Assembly (NCBI GenBank): GCA_033026295.1 | Contig: CM065168.1 | Span: 42,234,875-42,298,874 of the forward strand | Reading direction: 5' to 3' | Origin: Channa striata | Taxonomy: Eukaryota; Chordata; Actinopteri; Anabantiformes; Channidae | Length of the DNA: 64,000 bases | In this document: positions 1-11,840 of the stretch, in pieces | How the letters are laid out: each line of letters begins with the position of its first letter | Numbering within the stretch: position 1 is the first letter of the stretch | The notes under the pieces: generated by a model | Seen by the model: the letters and a program-made list of their open reading frames with translations, nothing else | What the model was told of the DNA's origin: nothing | Databases searched by the model: none | Program-made: the position numbers and the translations under genes

Positions 1-300
1 TTCGCACAATGTCGATCCTCCCTATGAGTAATAATATTATTAAATGTACCGCTGTGGTTTTATAGTGTTACTGGTGCCAAATTGTGAGCTTTCCCCAGCC
101 TTCCTGTTGGTCTGGTGGAGTCTGTGTTTCAACTTTGGAAAAGTGCTGCAGAACAGATGAGTGGGAGAGTGTTGTTCTAGTATTGGAGGAACAACAGTAC
201 TTGCTTTCCAACCCCGGGTGCATGCTAACATTATACATTTTAATGAATAATGAAAAAGTTACGTTTTAAGTCAGTTGAACCTAACACATAATAATAAAGG
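1..300. repeat. Fragment of duplicated inter-lectin spacer
   Basis: No gene is seen. The first ~120 bases (cacaatgt..., then tgtggtttta and ggtgcca, then cttcctgttggtctggtgga) match in order the stretches near 5190-5310 and 12555-12670. This suggests the window opens inside the 3' end of another copy of the lectin module. The match is partial and decayed. Confidence 0.45.
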
Positions 301-364
301 GCGTCTCTTGAGTCTCCATACATAAGGTCCAAAACTGGGTCTGTCTCAACATAAAAGACAGCTC

Positions 365-474
365 GTGTTTTATTCCACAACATATGAGCTGATGAAGTAG
401 ATCACAGCATCATCCTGTGGACAGATGCCTGCACTGCAAACTGTGTCCTGGCCATGAAGCTTCAGTTACTAGAT
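365..474 (-). repeat. Conserved ~110 bp block, copy 1
   Basis: This is one of five nearly identical blocks, each 3' of a lectin gene (others at 7904, 15036, 27489 and 33550). Read on the minus strand it has a possible 3' splice site (ATCTAG), then an open stretch of about 27 codons (contains QDTVCSAGICPQDDAV) whose TAA stop lies inside a GAATAAA poly(A) signal. It could be a terminal exon or a UTR piece. The few differences between copies mix silent and non-silent changes, so coding is unproven. Confidence 0.6.
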
Positions 475-884
475 TATTGCTTAAATGTTTAATTAAATAA
501 AAACCTTCTGCTCACCAATATTAAATAATTAAATGATACATTCATATCTGACATTGTCTAAATGTAAACATTGTTTAAATTAAAACTGATGCGTTTGCAG
601 ACACAGGTTACACATTGCTGACACATGAGATCCTGAAAGTTGTTCGAATTTTTCTCCACAGAACAGAATAAATAATGCACAATTACTGTTTCCGACACTT
701 AGGGATAACATACAATAAGCATAACTATTGTTTTACAATAAGGCCACATTTATAAAATCTCCCAATTTGTCATTATTAAGTTGTTTTGTATGTGTTATTA
801 GATATTGATGATACAGAAGATTCAGGAAACATAAGAAAAGATATGAGACACACAGAGACCAGCTTGTTTCAATGCTCAAAAGTT

Positions 885-890
885 TTTATT
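885..890 (-). terminator. Poly(A) signal AATAAA of lectin gene 1
   Basis: AATAAA on the minus strand lies 282 bases beyond the stop codon of the first lectin gene. The surrounding text (AGCATTGAAACAAGC after the signal) is conserved in all five copies, which fits a shared 3' UTR end. Confidence 0.65.
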
Positions 891-1171
891 TAAGACAAGA
901 AAGAACAGTTCACTCTGCAGAATAAAGTTGAGCTAAAAACCTTCTTTCAAACATTCAGTTTGATCTTTTTGAAGACACAAACCCAAACAGACAATCCTCT
1001 TTCTGTCACTAAAGTAGCATCACAGCAATAGAAAATAAAGTTGTGAAAGTGAAATGAGATATCAAGTCATAAAAGAGATGGTAACACAAAGACAGATGAG
1101 ATAAACGCCATCATGTCCATAGATGTCTGTGGTACAATTTCACGGTTAAAGCCTTTTTCTCAGCCTAGGAA

Positions 1172-2728
1172 TCAACATCTTTTCTTTACACAGATTGATG
1201 ACAGACGAGAGTAACATTCCACATCATCCCAGCATTTAAAACCTGCAAAAAACACAGAGGAAAGTCAGGACAAAACAAATCAAAACAAAGGAATGTCTGA
1301 GATTAGATGATTTCATATTTTTTAACAATTTATTCTTCAAACTAGTGGTTCCCAAATTTATTTCTCTGTACTGTTCATTGAGACAAATTCTGGTGTTACA
1401 CGATTCAGTGCTAAAGGTTGATGCTTGATATAAATTTGTTCTCTTTTAAATGAGATTTTGTGTAAGTGGTGACATTGCAACTCACAGTAGCCAAGTAAAT
1501 GATTATAATCTTGAGGCATCCCATGTTTGTTCCCATCGCCACTGCACTAAAACCCACTGAGTAAGAATAATGTCTATTAATTTACCTCCATAATTAATCT
1601 GCAAACAGTGCTGTTGGCCACGAAAGTTGGAAGGCTCTCCTCGACACCAGTATGAATATGTGAAACGACTGCCATCACTCCAAAGCCAAGTACCTTTCTG
1701 GAAGAGCAATTAAATAGATCATAAATTTAAACATTTAAACATAATGTGTTATAATAGTGTAATCATAAAAAACAGTCTGATATAGTGTAATAATAAAATA
1801 AAAACCTGTTGTGCATCAGATCCTCCAATCCATGCTTGTTTGTAGTAATGAGTGGCAACAAATATCAGCTTCTGAAGCCACTGATATTCGTGCAAGTTGT
1901 GCACTGATGCAAGATTTGCACCAATCGACTGACAGTATCTCTACAGTGGGGAAAAAGTTTAAGAGTTAATTCACTGACTAATAAATGTGAAAGTAAAAAA
2001 AACAGAAGGAGCTTTGTAATTACCTCGGCTTGAGCCCAAGTCATGGGAGAGTTAACATAGTAGAAATCACGACCATTAATCCGAGACCAACTACGATGGC
2101 TTAACGTGTATCGCTTGACCAGGTTGCTTCTTTCTGAGAGGAAATTTAAAAAAAAGGTAACTTTTATATACAGTAAGTGACCAATCACTCAACTGTTAAG
2201 GAAAAGTGATGAAGAGCATCTAATAATCTGTGTTCCCTTCACAGTTCGATATTTTGTTCAAATGCACCTGTTCTCAGAGCTTTCAGTTGGGATAATAGTC
2301 AATTATTATATGTACAGAATATAGTTTTTAATAAACTGATTAGGGGGAATTGTATCATTTGAAAATCACTTAATGTTTAAATTTTGGAAAGAGAAATAGA
2401 TTAAACATAATTGTTATTGCTTGTAATGCCCAAACATGGGATAACAAGAGAGTGAGTAGTTTCTTTTTGTCCGTGTGTGTGTGTGGAATAACAATAAAAC
2501 ACACACTGACCTGTTTGATCATTTTGAACAGTTTCTTCTTCATCAGCTGGACAGTAAAAAACATCAGTTATTGATTTGGTTGATTTTTTATCACTACACA
2601 CATAGGGACACTCAATTACAAAGACAATTACTTATTTTGTTCATTTAAAAAAATAATAATTACTGACCTGCAGCTCCAACCAGAAGCATCACAGCACAAC
2701 CAAGGACACACACAAGCAGAATCTTCAT
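1172..2728 (-). CDS. Secreted C-type lectin, ladderlectin/nattectin-like, copy 1
   Basis: Six coding exons on the minus strand: 2668-2728, 2511-2546, 2024-2133, 1806-1940, 1586-1697, 1172-1242. All have GT/AG borders and phases that join into a 174-residue protein. Residues 1-20 are a signal peptide (MKILLVCVLGCAVMLLVGAA). An acidic 12-residue linker (DEEETVQND) follows, and then one C-type lectin domain (about 40-173) with the WIGGSDAQQ and WLWSDGSRF motifs. The calcium/sugar loop reads EPS (135-137) instead of EPN or QPD, and WDD replaces WND near residue 156. Seven cysteines, the last being the C-terminal residue (KKRC), leave one probably free for intermolecular bonding. The family comprises fish serum or mucus lectins that bind microbial sugars. 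Which sugar is bound cannot be read. Nattectin, a venom lectin, is in the same family, but nothing here implies venom use. Confidence 0.9.
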
Positions 2729-2756
2729 GACAGAGATGAGACGATGCAGATTTGTA

Positions 2757-2905
2757 GCTTCAGCAAAGAGAACAAACATGTTAGTAAAACTTCTTACACA
2801 GTGACTGTCAGTCACACATGTGATGGTTAATGAATATGTGTCAAAGCTGCTGTAAATTCACCTTTACTTCCTTCTCAGTATCAGCTCGAAGCTTCAGTCC
2901 TCAGG
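2757..2905 (-). other. 5' untranslated exon and intron of lectin gene 1
   Basis: Upstream of the start codon a likely acceptor (CTTTGCTGAAG, about 2758) and a donor (GTAAAG followed by GTGAAT, exon end 2862) define a short first intron separating a noncoding first exon (about 2862-2905). The same layout occurs in copies 2, 3 and 5 but is deleted in copy 4. The transcription start is inferred from the TATA box. Confidence 0.5.
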
Positions 2906-2928
2906 TGTGGAGGCAACAAAGAGCAGCT

Positions 2929-2935
2929 CTTATAT
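2929..2935 (-). promoter_or_regulatory. TATA box of lectin gene 1
   Basis: ATATAAG (in CATATAAGAGCTGC) on the minus strand, about 200 bases upstream of the start codon, is kept at the same relative place in all copies except copy 4, where the distance is shortened. Confidence 0.6.
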
Positions 2936-3224
2936 GTAGCTTCATATCTCATCATCTCTGACAAAATGAGGAACCACAAACAACAGATATGTCGACATAA
3001 CTAAAACATTAATAATATGAAAATAATCTGAAGATTGTGCTGTGCGGACCCTCATAGAAGAATGAGACTAAATAACATCCGCTATACATTTACTAAATCT
3101 GAGATTTTCCTGAGACTTTTGACTGTTTTATTTTGTTTAAAGATTTTCTCCAATCAGTGTTTCTCTTCAGTTGGTTCATTTGGTAGAGCACTGGGTTGGG
3201 ATATAAAGGAAGTGGGTTTAAAAT

Positions 3225-3395
3225 GCACTTGACCGGGTGCAGCCCCAGTCACCTTGGTGCCAACCCCGAGCCTGGATAAAAATGGGAGGGATGTGGGACG
3301 AAGGGCATCCGGTGAAAAATTACCCTGTGGATTATTCTGCTGTGGTTACCCCAACGGGACAGAAGGAACAAGCCGAAAGCTGTTGAGTTGATGCC
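3225..3395 (+). mobile_element. RTE-type LINE 3' tail fragment
   Basis: The stretch has the typical fish RTE tail order: ggacgaagggcatccggt, then gctgtggttacccc, then gggacag...acaagccgaaag. A duplicate lies at 21575-21765. Only the 3' end is present and there is no coding part. Confidence 0.55.
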
Positions 3396-3399
3396 TACA

Positions 3400-4600
3400 T
3401 TTTATGAAAAAAGGTCCTATAGCTATTAATAAGTGGAAAAAACATCCCATGATATCATGGTTGCATAAACTACAAACCATCGTCTCTTTTCCATGTATTT
3501 TCATTGTTACAAACACATTTTATCTGTTATGTTTAAACTGTCACAAACTATGGTCATAAACAATTTTTGGACTTGACAAACACTGAGCCGTCCTCCACAA
3601 ACTGACATGTTTCATTAAAACTCCCCATTTCCACTTCACAACAGAAGCTACTTTAATCCGACAAGATGCAAATCTATCAACTGCATCAGGAGAAATGCTG
3701 CGTATTTGTTATGCAAACACCATGAATTACATAAGAAACTGAAAGGCATAAAATGTTCTCCTTTCAAATGTTGAAGTGCCAGCAGGGCCCGATACATTCT
3801 TAGCAATCACTTCAATGTGTATTAATATACTAAAACAAAACTACAAGCACATTTTTCTCACCGTGACTTTTTTAGCATTAGCAGTTTGTTATTTCAAGGT
3901 AAGAGACCAGAAAACAACATTTACATTTGTGCTCTTGAAGGCCTACTTTGCCTTGTACCAGACAAAGTGATTTACTTTTCTTAATTAATCTGCATTGAGA
4001 GTGTTTAAAAACTAAATAAAAACTAAATTTAATGAATATACATTTGAATCACTCAGGCTTGAAGAGTTTCCTCGAACAACAATAAAAACAGCAAGATCCA
4101 TGTGTTTGTTTTACTGTACACTTAAGACAGCTGGGTTTCAAAAACGAATATTAGATGAAAATTCAGAATTATCTGATTGACATTATGACTGGATTTTACC
4201 TGAGGTAAAGCAAATTGGACTAAAAGTTCTTTTTTGTAACTCGGGTTTTAAGCGAAAAGCTCCTGATGACGACAGTTGGGGCAGCATGGTTGTTATCACA
4301 TTGTGACTGCACCTCTCCCCTTCTTAGGCTAAAATGCAGTTTTGTGCCCCTGGTACTCTGGATGTCTCGATACACACCCCAGGGCTGGGGTCAAGCTTAG
4401 GGAAGGCACCCTGAACCCCCGGGCAATCCCCCTATCTCAGACATCAATCGTGCACCAGGAGCCCACGCGGCCTGTGGTAACACCACTCAGGTGTATCAAT
4501 CCTGAGCTCCGCAGCCCGGCAGCCCCGCTTCTGGAGCTCAGTGTTTTTAAAAAACGAAAGGTGCGAGAGGAAGTACACAAAACCGGTTAAACCGAGGGTA
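3400..4600. repeat. Duplicated upstream block of lectin module, copy 1
   Basis: No gene is recognised. The block (gcaaacaccatgaattac..., ...cctactttgccttgtacc..., then a GC-rich part with ccccagggctggggtc) recurs at 21765-22930 almost in full, and in part at 10550-11100, 31080-31330 and 36850-37060. It belongs to the duplicated lectin unit. Short open frames in it are not conserved and look accidental. Confidence 0.6.
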
Positions 4601-4739
4601 TATGAATAAATTTTGCTCTTGGAGTCTCTAATGTTTGTTGTTGATATTGTTATCTTTATTCATACTCTTTTCTGGTTTGCGTACATTATCACTGTTTTGA
4701 CTTTTTATCTTTATTGTCTTTATTAGAATCATCTGTAAA

Positions 4740-5460
4740 GTACTTTAAACAGCAAAATCTCTTGTACCTTCATCTACCCATTTCAGGTTCAGTGGTTCAA
4801 TAAATCCCCTTCTCAGCTTATGTGGAAGTTTCCTTGGAAAAACAAAGAACCCCAAGTTGCTTCCACTTGAACAGGCCAGCGCCTTACAGGAGTGTTTGGA
4901 TGAATGTGTGAATGTGCTGTAGTTTTGGAGTTGCTCTGAGCCAGTTGTTTCATGTTTCACATTTGGCCTTTACAGTAACAGTCTTTTCTGCCTCAATGTT
5001 CACAATGTAAACAGCCATTAAATGGCATGATACCATCCAGAGTAAGTGATTTAACAGTGAGTCATCTGACCTGATGTCTTCAAAACTCACTGTGTCACAA
5101 CATTTTTTACATAACCAGGAACCAGTCAAAAGAGAAGTTGAGGATAGAGAAGGATGCTATAATTTCCACTGTGTCACTGCCAACACAAGGTTTTGCACAA
5201 TGTTAATCTTTGTGTATAATTAAAGATGGATCAAACTGTGGTTTCATAATATTGCAGGTGCCAGCTCGTGACAGTGTCCCTGCCATCGTGTTGGTGAGTT
5301 GGAAAACAGGACTCATCCCTCGATATTATCTGGTGACGGAGTCTCCATTTATGTAGAACAAAACTGGGCCTGTGTCAACACTGAAGATCATAAATTTAAA
5401 AGGATCGTTAGGATTTTAAGTGGTATTCTTACCTCCAGCCCACCTAAGGTATATGTGAAA
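4740..5460. repeat. Duplicated inter-module spacer with Tc1-like end, copy 1
   Basis: Sequence shared with 12290-12850, 14740-15010, 23100-23280 and 24160-24480 (for example ccattaaatggcatgat, gagaagttgaggatag, ttccactgtgtcactgcc). Parts resemble the end of the Tc1-like remnants annotated at 11840 and 23340. No intact gene is seen. Confidence 0.5.
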
Positions 5461-5830
5461 TCACAGCATCAGTATGAAATTGTATAGTGGATGAACAGAA
5501 GGTTGAGGCACACCGGCTTGGGCAAAGACATGATGGGGCAGGCCCTGCTAAGCTGATTTTTAACTGGAAGAAAACAATATACCATCACCAGACTGTTTCT
5601 ATTTAAATATAACAAATGTACAGAAAATAGTTTGCAAAATGTATCTATAAAACACCCCAAAAAGGTTCAACAAGAGACAAAACCACCACCGAAATGATTT
5701 GAATTATTTCATCTCTGCGTTCCTGTTGGTGAGTTGGAAAACAGGACGCATTCCTCAATATTTCGAGAAGCTTCTGTTTTAGTATCAGCTCGACCGGCAG
5801 GAACAGAAGAGCAGAGAAAGTTAGTGGAAC
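5440..5830 (-). pseudogene. Decayed membrane and tail exons of an Fc-receptor-like gene, relic 1
   Basis: On the minus strand, 5469-5555 translates to a worn version of the membrane exon at 42885-43034 (KNQLSRACPIMSLPKPVCLN against KSRLSVVATTPSS...PLSKLVC), and the DNA aligns on both sides, including the upstream intron (accagactgtttc). Downstream in the alignment, 5775-5805 resembles the tail exon 41519-41559 (GTCGAGCTGATACTAAAAC), but its 3' splice site reads CCG instead of CAG. The membrane stretch ends at an early stop, so this is a relic. Confidence 0.65.
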
Positions 5831-6079
5831 ATTAACTAATTTATGATTATTATTTTGTCCCATTACTTTATGTCCCTTAACAAGTGGGAGGCACACATGC
5901 AAACGGTTGTAATTCCTACACCGTTCACCTGATTTGGATGTAAATACCCTCAAATTAAAGCTGACAGTTAAAGCAGCTGAAGCACATCTTGTTCCTTTCA
6001 TTTCAAATCCATTGTGGTGGTGTATAGAGCCAAAAATGTTGGAATTGTGTCGATGTCCCAAAATTTATGGACCTGACTG

Positions 6080-6840
6080 TAGGTCTTGAACCTGAGCCTC
6101 TGTCTGGAGAGGGCCCCTGTCCTGTGGAAGATATCCTTTGTGTTTCTGGTTCCAAAGCTCAATCACGCTAAGGAGCAAAACCACTACAGACCTGTAGCCT
6201 TGACATCCCACCTGATGAAGACCATGGAGATGCTCATCCTCGCACAGTGCGAGGCCCTCTGCAAACATCAGAGTGGATGATGCTGTCATCTACCTGCTGC
6301 ACTGGGCTGATCCGGAAGCTGCTGTTTTTTGGCTTCTCCAGCACATTTAATACCATTCAGCCGGCACTACTGCGTGGGAAGCTAGAAGAGGCAGGAGTGA
6401 CGGGACAACTTGCTGCATGGAGAAGATGAGTTTCTCCATCTTCTGAGGAGAATGAGGTGCTTCAGCGTATTCGGGACCATGTTAAGGACTGGTGGTGGCC
6501 TCAGCTCTGCACTCCGCTGTGGTCTGCTGGGGTTCAGGCAGCACCAACCGGGACACGAACAGACTGAACAAGCTGGTCAGGAGAGTCAGCTCTGTCCTGA
6601 TTTGCCCACTGGACTCTGTGGAGTCATTAGACTCTATAACTCCACAGTCTAACCTACCTGAACTAATATTGTATATATTCTTTAGTTGTTTTTACATACT
6701 GTACATTTGTAAATAAAAAAAATGTTTTGCACATTACATTGCACATGTGCACTTTACTCTTTATTGATTTTATTGCTTTTATTGTAACAAGTAAATTTCC
6801 CCGATGCGAGATCAATAAAGATTTATCTTATCTTATCTTG
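6080..6840 (+). mobile_element. Rex1/Babar-like LINE, 3' truncated copy
   Basis: Broken reverse-transcriptase C-terminus reads: HYRPVALTSHLMKTMEML, then VVASALHSAVVCWGSGS and NRLNKLVRR...SVLICPLDSVE, in shifting frames. It is followed by an A-rich 3' region ending in aataaagatttatct with repeated cttat units, a tail common to this kind of fish LINE. Two related 3' pieces are at 40445 and 46850. The exact clade is a judgement from memory of such elements. Confidence 0.6.
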
Positions 6841-7449
6841 CAAGAAGGAGATTGGAGTGTGTTACGTGTGTGTCTTGCCAGTTCACCTTCTCTCCCAGTT
6901 TATTGGGAGTGTTTATTAATTTTTGTGTGTGTGTGTCCGCCCAGACTCTTTGTCTCTTCCCAGCTAAGTTTGATTGATTTAAACCTGTCACAGCTAGCAA
7001 AACGCGAACCACGAAACTGGGAACACAGAGATGGAGTGATAAGAATTCTGGGAGTAGGAGGCTGTACACTGCAGCAGAGAGACCGGTAAGTGTGGATCCA
7101 GTTCTAAGAAGGTCTCAAAACAGAGCCAGCAATGAGCATGGTCAGCTATTATAACACAGAATGACTTCCAAATCTAATTCAACGTCACTCACCTTTAAAA
7201 AGTGTTGTTTCTTTTAGTCCCTTTGTTTTAAGTGTTGAGGCTTTGGGTACCTGTTCGCTGTTCATTTGTTTGTTCAGTCATCTATTTGGTAATTGGCACT
7301 CAGCGCTTCCAGTCGACTTTAATATTGTCATTATGGTAAATTTTGCCATTTCAATATCAATTTACAATGCGGTAAAATGGGCTTATTCTTAAACTTATCA
7401 TATTTATTAAATGGATATTAGTTATTATCCATTTGTATCTGCAATTAGC

Positions 7450-7730
7450 ATTATAAATTTGATTTTACACTAAGATTGAGATGGTTTGGACATGTGCAGA
7501 GGAGGGATAGTGAATATATTGGTAGAAGGATGTTGGAGATGGAGCTGCCAGGCAAGAGGGCGAGAGGACGACCAAGGAGGAGATATATGGATGTCCTAAC
7601 AGAGGACATGAGGTTAGCTGGTGTCAGAGACGAAGATGCCCAGGATAGAGTGAAGTGGAAACGGAGGATTCGCTGTGGCGACCCTGATGGGAAAAGCCGA
7701 AAGAGTAGTAGATCTGTAGATAAAATAATA
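7450..7730 (+). mobile_element. RTE-type LINE, C-terminal fragment
   Basis: Open frame 7476-7748 reads RWFGHVQRRDSEYIGRRMLE, then LPGKRARGRPRRRYMDVL and EDAQDRVKWKRRIRCGDP. This is the conserved C-terminal tail of RTE-clade reverse-transcriptase polyproteins. It ends with ctgtggcgaccctgatgg...gccgaaag, the usual RTE 3' end. The element is 5' truncated. Confidence 0.75.
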
Positions 7731-7903
7731 AATATAATACAAATGTAATAACAAATATCTATTTGACTTTTACAAAAGATATATACAAAGAATAAAACGA
7801 GCACTAAAACCATCACTCTGTGGTTCCTTTGCATTTGTAACAAACTACCTCAGTTAACAACATATTTCATGTTAGTTACTACAGTGTGTGTCTTTATACG
7901 TTG

Positions 7904-8012
7904 GTGTTTTATTCCACAACACACGAGCTGATGAAGTAGATCACAGCGTCATCCTGTGGACAGATGCCTGCACTGCAAACTGTGTCCTGGCCATGAAGCC
8001 TCAGTTACTAGA
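7904..8012 (-). repeat. Conserved ~110 bp block, copy 2
   Basis: Second copy of the block at 365-474, 3' of lectin gene 2. The minus-strand mini-frame is kept; the Asp codon change GAT to GAC is silent and one Tyr becomes Cys before the stop. Confidence 0.6.
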
Positions 8013-8185
8013 TAACTAAAATATTTTACTTTAAATACATCATGTATATGTGAATGTCAAATAATTACATTACACTTTTATAACTGACATTTTTAACTGA
8101 CATTAGACCCATAAGTGTCAGGAAACAAACCAAAAATACGATACAAAGAAATCCAGAGACCAGGCCATTGCAGTGCTTGAGAGTT

Positions 8186-8191
8186 TTTAAT
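8186..8191 (-). terminator. Probable poly(A) signal ATTAAA of lectin gene 2
   Basis: At the place where the other copies have AATAAA, copy 2 has the weaker variant ATTAAA (minus strand), 273 bases beyond its stop. Confidence 0.5.
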
Positions 8192-8463
8192 TTAAGAGTA
8201 GAAAAAAAGAGTTCAGTCCGCAGACTAAAGATGCACTAAAAAAATCCTTTTTCCAATTTGACCTTATTAAAAACACAAACCCAAAGAGACAACCCAGCTC
8301 CTGTTTCTGTCACAGCGATAGAATAGGAAATAAAGTTGGGAAAGTGAAATAAGATAAAGTTATGAATGAGACGGTAATACGAAGACAGATGAGATAAATG
8401 CCATCAAGTCCATAAATGCTGGGGTCGATTTTGGCGGCTGGAGCCTTTGTCTCAGTGTAGGAA

Positions 8464-10103
8464 TCAACATCTTTTCTTTACACAGAGAAATTGACGACGA
8501 GAGGAACATGTCATATCACCCCAGCAGTTCTTAACTGTGAAAAAAATACAGAGAACACTTGGGACTACACGAACCAAACCAAATTAATTTCATATTTTTA
8601 AACAATTAAAACACACTTTATTCGTCAAAAATCCCAGTAAAACAGGCATATTAGCATGTACACTGTTTAAATGATATGTGGTCTGACACGACTAACAGAC
8701 AGCATCTAATCTTCTGCTGTGTGACATTTGGATCCTTCATTCACACAATCAGTAATGTTCTGCTCATATGATACAAATTATGATATAACACCATGATTCA
8801 GTGCTAAAAGTTGATATTCTGAAATTTTGTGGCTTAAAAACTTACAGTAACCTAAATAAATACATGATTACGATCTTGTGGCATCTCTCGTCTGTTTCCT
8901 GACATTCCAATAAAAACCACTGAATACAAATGTCTCTTGATTTACCTCCTTGATTCATTTCCAGACAACGGCGGGTGACGGAGCTAGTAGGGTCTCCTTT
9001 ACACCAGTACGCATAGCTGAAACGACTGCCATCACTCCAGAGCCAAGTACCTTTCTAGATGAGAAATTATATTGATCCATAAAATTGAAGATATCTTTAA
9101 AGTGTTAGAATAGTGTAATAATAAAAATTGATTGATATGGTGTAATCAAAACCTGTTCTGCATCAGATCCCCCAATCCATACTTGGGTGTGATAATGAGT
9201 GATAACAAATATCAGTTTCTGAAGCCATTGATGTTCATTCGCGTTGTGTATTGATGCAAGGGTTGCACCAATGGACTCACAGTATCTCTACAGTGAAGGA
9301 AAAAAATGGTGAAACTGCCATAAGTCCAGCAGTAACAGAGTTAAAGAATAATGCATGTTAACTAAATATATAAGTAACAAAACAGAAGGAGCTTTGTAAT
9401 TACTTCGGCTTGAGCCCAAGTCATGTAAGACTTAACGAAGTAGAAATAGCGACCATTAATCAGAGACCAACCACGATGGTTTAACGTGTATCGCTTGACC
9501 AGGTTGCTTCTTTCTGAGAGGAATCAAAGAATAATTGATAACTTTGATATACAGTAAATGACACATCACTCAACTGTTCAGTACGAGTTATGAAGAACAT
9601 CTAATAATCTGTGTTTTCTTCACAGTTTGATATTTTGCTTCAATGCACCTGTGTTTGGGACTTTTAGTTAAGGGTAACAGTAGATCAATATATTTACAGA
9701 ATATGTCCAATATATAGATACAGATTTTGTTTGTTTAGAGGAATTGTATAATTAAAAAATCACTTAATGTCTAATTATGGAAAAGACAAAATTGAAAGAA
9801 CCAAATTTAATTTCTTGTACAGTGCAGCTTGGAAATAACAGGGTTATGGGTGAGTAGTTTCTGTGTAATAACAATAAAACACACTGACCTGTTTGATCAT
9901 TTTGAACATTTTCCTCTTCATCAGCTGGACAGTAAAAACTGCGGTTATTGATTTAGTTTATCTCTTATTACTATACACACAGGAACATTCAATTACAAGG
10001 ACAATTACTCGTTTTGTTCATAAAAAAATAATAATTACTGACCTGCAGCTCCAACCAGAAGCATCACAGCACAACCAAGGACACACACAAGCAGAATCTT
10101 CAT
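8464..10103 (-). CDS. Secreted C-type lectin, ladderlectin/nattectin-like, copy 2
   Basis: Six coding exons: 10043-10103, 9889-9924, 9404-9513, 9153-9287, 8946-9054, 8464-8534. They give 173 residues with signal peptide, acidic linker (DEEENVQND) and lectin domain. Exon 5 is 3 bases shorter than in the other copies, within the ligand loop. The EPN/QPD position reads DPT (in WCKGDPTSS, 135-137) and WND reads WGD (near 155), so both calcium-site-2 motifs are altered. The four core domain cysteines and the C-terminal cysteine (KKRC) remain. It has an open frame and good splice sites, so it is probably expressed, but it may have lost calcium-dependent sugar binding. Confidence 0.9.
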
Positions 10104-10303
10104 GGCAGAGATGAGACGATGCAGATTTGTAGCTTCAGCAAAGAGAACAAACATGTTAGTAAAACTTCTTACACAGTGACTGTCAGTCACACATGTGATG
10201 GTTAATGAATATGTGTCAAAGCTGCTGTAAATTCACCTTTACTTCCTTCTCAGTATCAGCTCCAAGCTTCAGTCCTCAGGTGTGGAGGCAACAAAGAGCA
10301 GCT

Positions 10304-10310
10304 CTTATAT
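10304..10310 (-). promoter_or_regulatory. TATA box of lectin gene 2
   Basis: ATATAAG on the minus strand, 200 bases upstream of the start codon, in the same context as in copy 1. Confidence 0.6.
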
Positions 10311-10529
10311 GCAGCTTCATATCTCATCATCTCTGACCAAAATGAGGAACCACAAAGAACAGATATCCAGACATAACTAAAACATTAATAATATGAAAAG
10401 AATAAAAAGATTGTGTTGAAGAATGAGATTAAATAACATTCACTATACATTTATTAAATCTGAGATTTTCCTAAAATTTCAAAGAATTTTTAAGATTTTG
10501 TCCTATTAGTGTTTCTCTTCAGTTGTGTT

Positions 10530-11110
10530 TCTCTCTAACCTTAAGCTCCACATTTCCACTTCCCAACAGAAGCTACTTAAAACCGACATCTTGTAAGATG
10601 CAAATCTATCTATCTATACTGCATCAGGAGAACTGCTGCGTATTTGTTATGCAAACACCATGAATTACACAAGAAACTAAAAGGCATAAAATGTTCTCCT
10701 TTCAAATGTTGAAGTGCCAGCAGGGCCCGACACCTTCTTAACATTCACTTCAGTTTATTAATATACTAAAACAAAACTACAAGCATTTTTAGCATTAGCA
10801 GCTTGTTATTTTAAGGTAAGAGACCATACAAGAACATTTACCTTTAAGAATTACTTATCTTAATTAATCTGCATTGAGAACATGTGAAAGCAAAGAAAAT
10901 TTACTGAATTTACATTCAATTCATTCAGGAGTTTCCTCAAACAATAATGAAAACAGCAAGGGCAAAGTGTTTTACTGTACACTAACGTCATCTGGGTTTA
11001 AGATCAAATAATGAATACGAGCTGAGGTGAAGTTTTTTTTGTAACCTGGGTTTGTTCAACAATAAAAAAGCTGATGAGGACAGTTGGGGCAGCATGGTGG
11101 TTGAGTCTCC
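10530..11110. repeat. Duplicated upstream block of lectin module, copy 2 (shortened)
   Basis: Matches 3610-4290 with several deletions (ccatgaattacacaagaaac, gcagggcccgacacc, cagttggggcagcatggt). No gene is seen. Confidence 0.55.
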
Positions 11111-11214
11111 AAAGAGTGGGGGTAGTGGTTGTTTTTGTTATTTTTGTTCATAGTCTGTTTCATGTTTATTGTCACTGTTTTGATGGTTTAGCTTTATTGT
11201 TATTGGTTCACAAT

Positions 11215-11738
11215 TCAGTCGTCTGTATAGCACTTTAAAGAGGGCAGTACATCTGAACAGACGATCTCTGTGGTTTGGCTCGCAAAACCGCAATTTAATG
11301 CAGGCGTCACAAAAACTAGACACTTACTCACAAGACTCGACTCACGCTTAGCCTGGAAAGAGTTTACACTTGATGAATGATCCAGGTGTTTTGGCCAATT
11401 ACAGAGCAATATCCAATCTCCCCTTTATTTCTAAAATAATTGTAAAAGTGGTTGCAAAGTAATTATGTGATCACCTGGGCACATGTTTTAAAACTTTCAG
11501 TCAGGATTTAGAGTTCATTATAGCACAGAAACCGCACTGATTAAAGTCACCACAACCTTCTATTGGCTTCAGATAATGGACTCTTCTCTATACTAGTTCT
11601 GCTAGTGCTGCATGTGACACCACTGATCACAAAATCATATTACAGAGACTAGAACATGTAATTGGGATTAAAAGAACTGCACTAAGCGAGTTTGAATCTT
11701 AGCAGATGGATTCCAATTTGTTCATGTTAATAAATTGT

Positions 11739-11785
<47 letters not shown>

Positions 11786-11840
11786 TAGCCATGGAGTTCC
11801 ACAGGGGTCTGTGTTAGGACCAATACTTTTTACATTTAAC
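11215..11840 (+). mobile_element. L2 LINE internal fragment
   Basis: The DNA follows the L2 copies at 17580 and 54655 (minus): gctcgcaaaaccgcaattta, ttggccaattacagagcaat, ccactgatcacaaaatcat, gttccacaggggtctgtgtt. It covers the end of the endonuclease linker and pieces of the reverse transcriptase, with frameshifts and an (AC)n expansion at 11741-11776. It is dead. Confidence 0.7.
11741..11776. repeat. (AC)n microsatellite
   Basis: Eighteen AC units inside the L2 fragment at 11215-11840; it grew from a short cacacac in the element (compare 20163-20172). Confidence 0.95.

Noticed and set aside
1172..2728. Type II antifreeze protein
   Set aside because: These share the C-type lectin fold, but the signal peptide, acidic linker, exon layout and tandem array fit ladderlectin-type lectins better, and no ice-binding signature can be read.
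3776..3970. Hydrophobic open frame (VTFLALAVCYFKVRD), repeated at 22057-22305
   Set aside because: It is present in only two of five modules, with different starts and no splice context. It was copied along with the spacer.
9893..10114. Plus-strand frame over lectin 2 exon 1
   Set aside because: It runs antisense to the signal exon and intron of a clear gene and is not conserved in the other copies.
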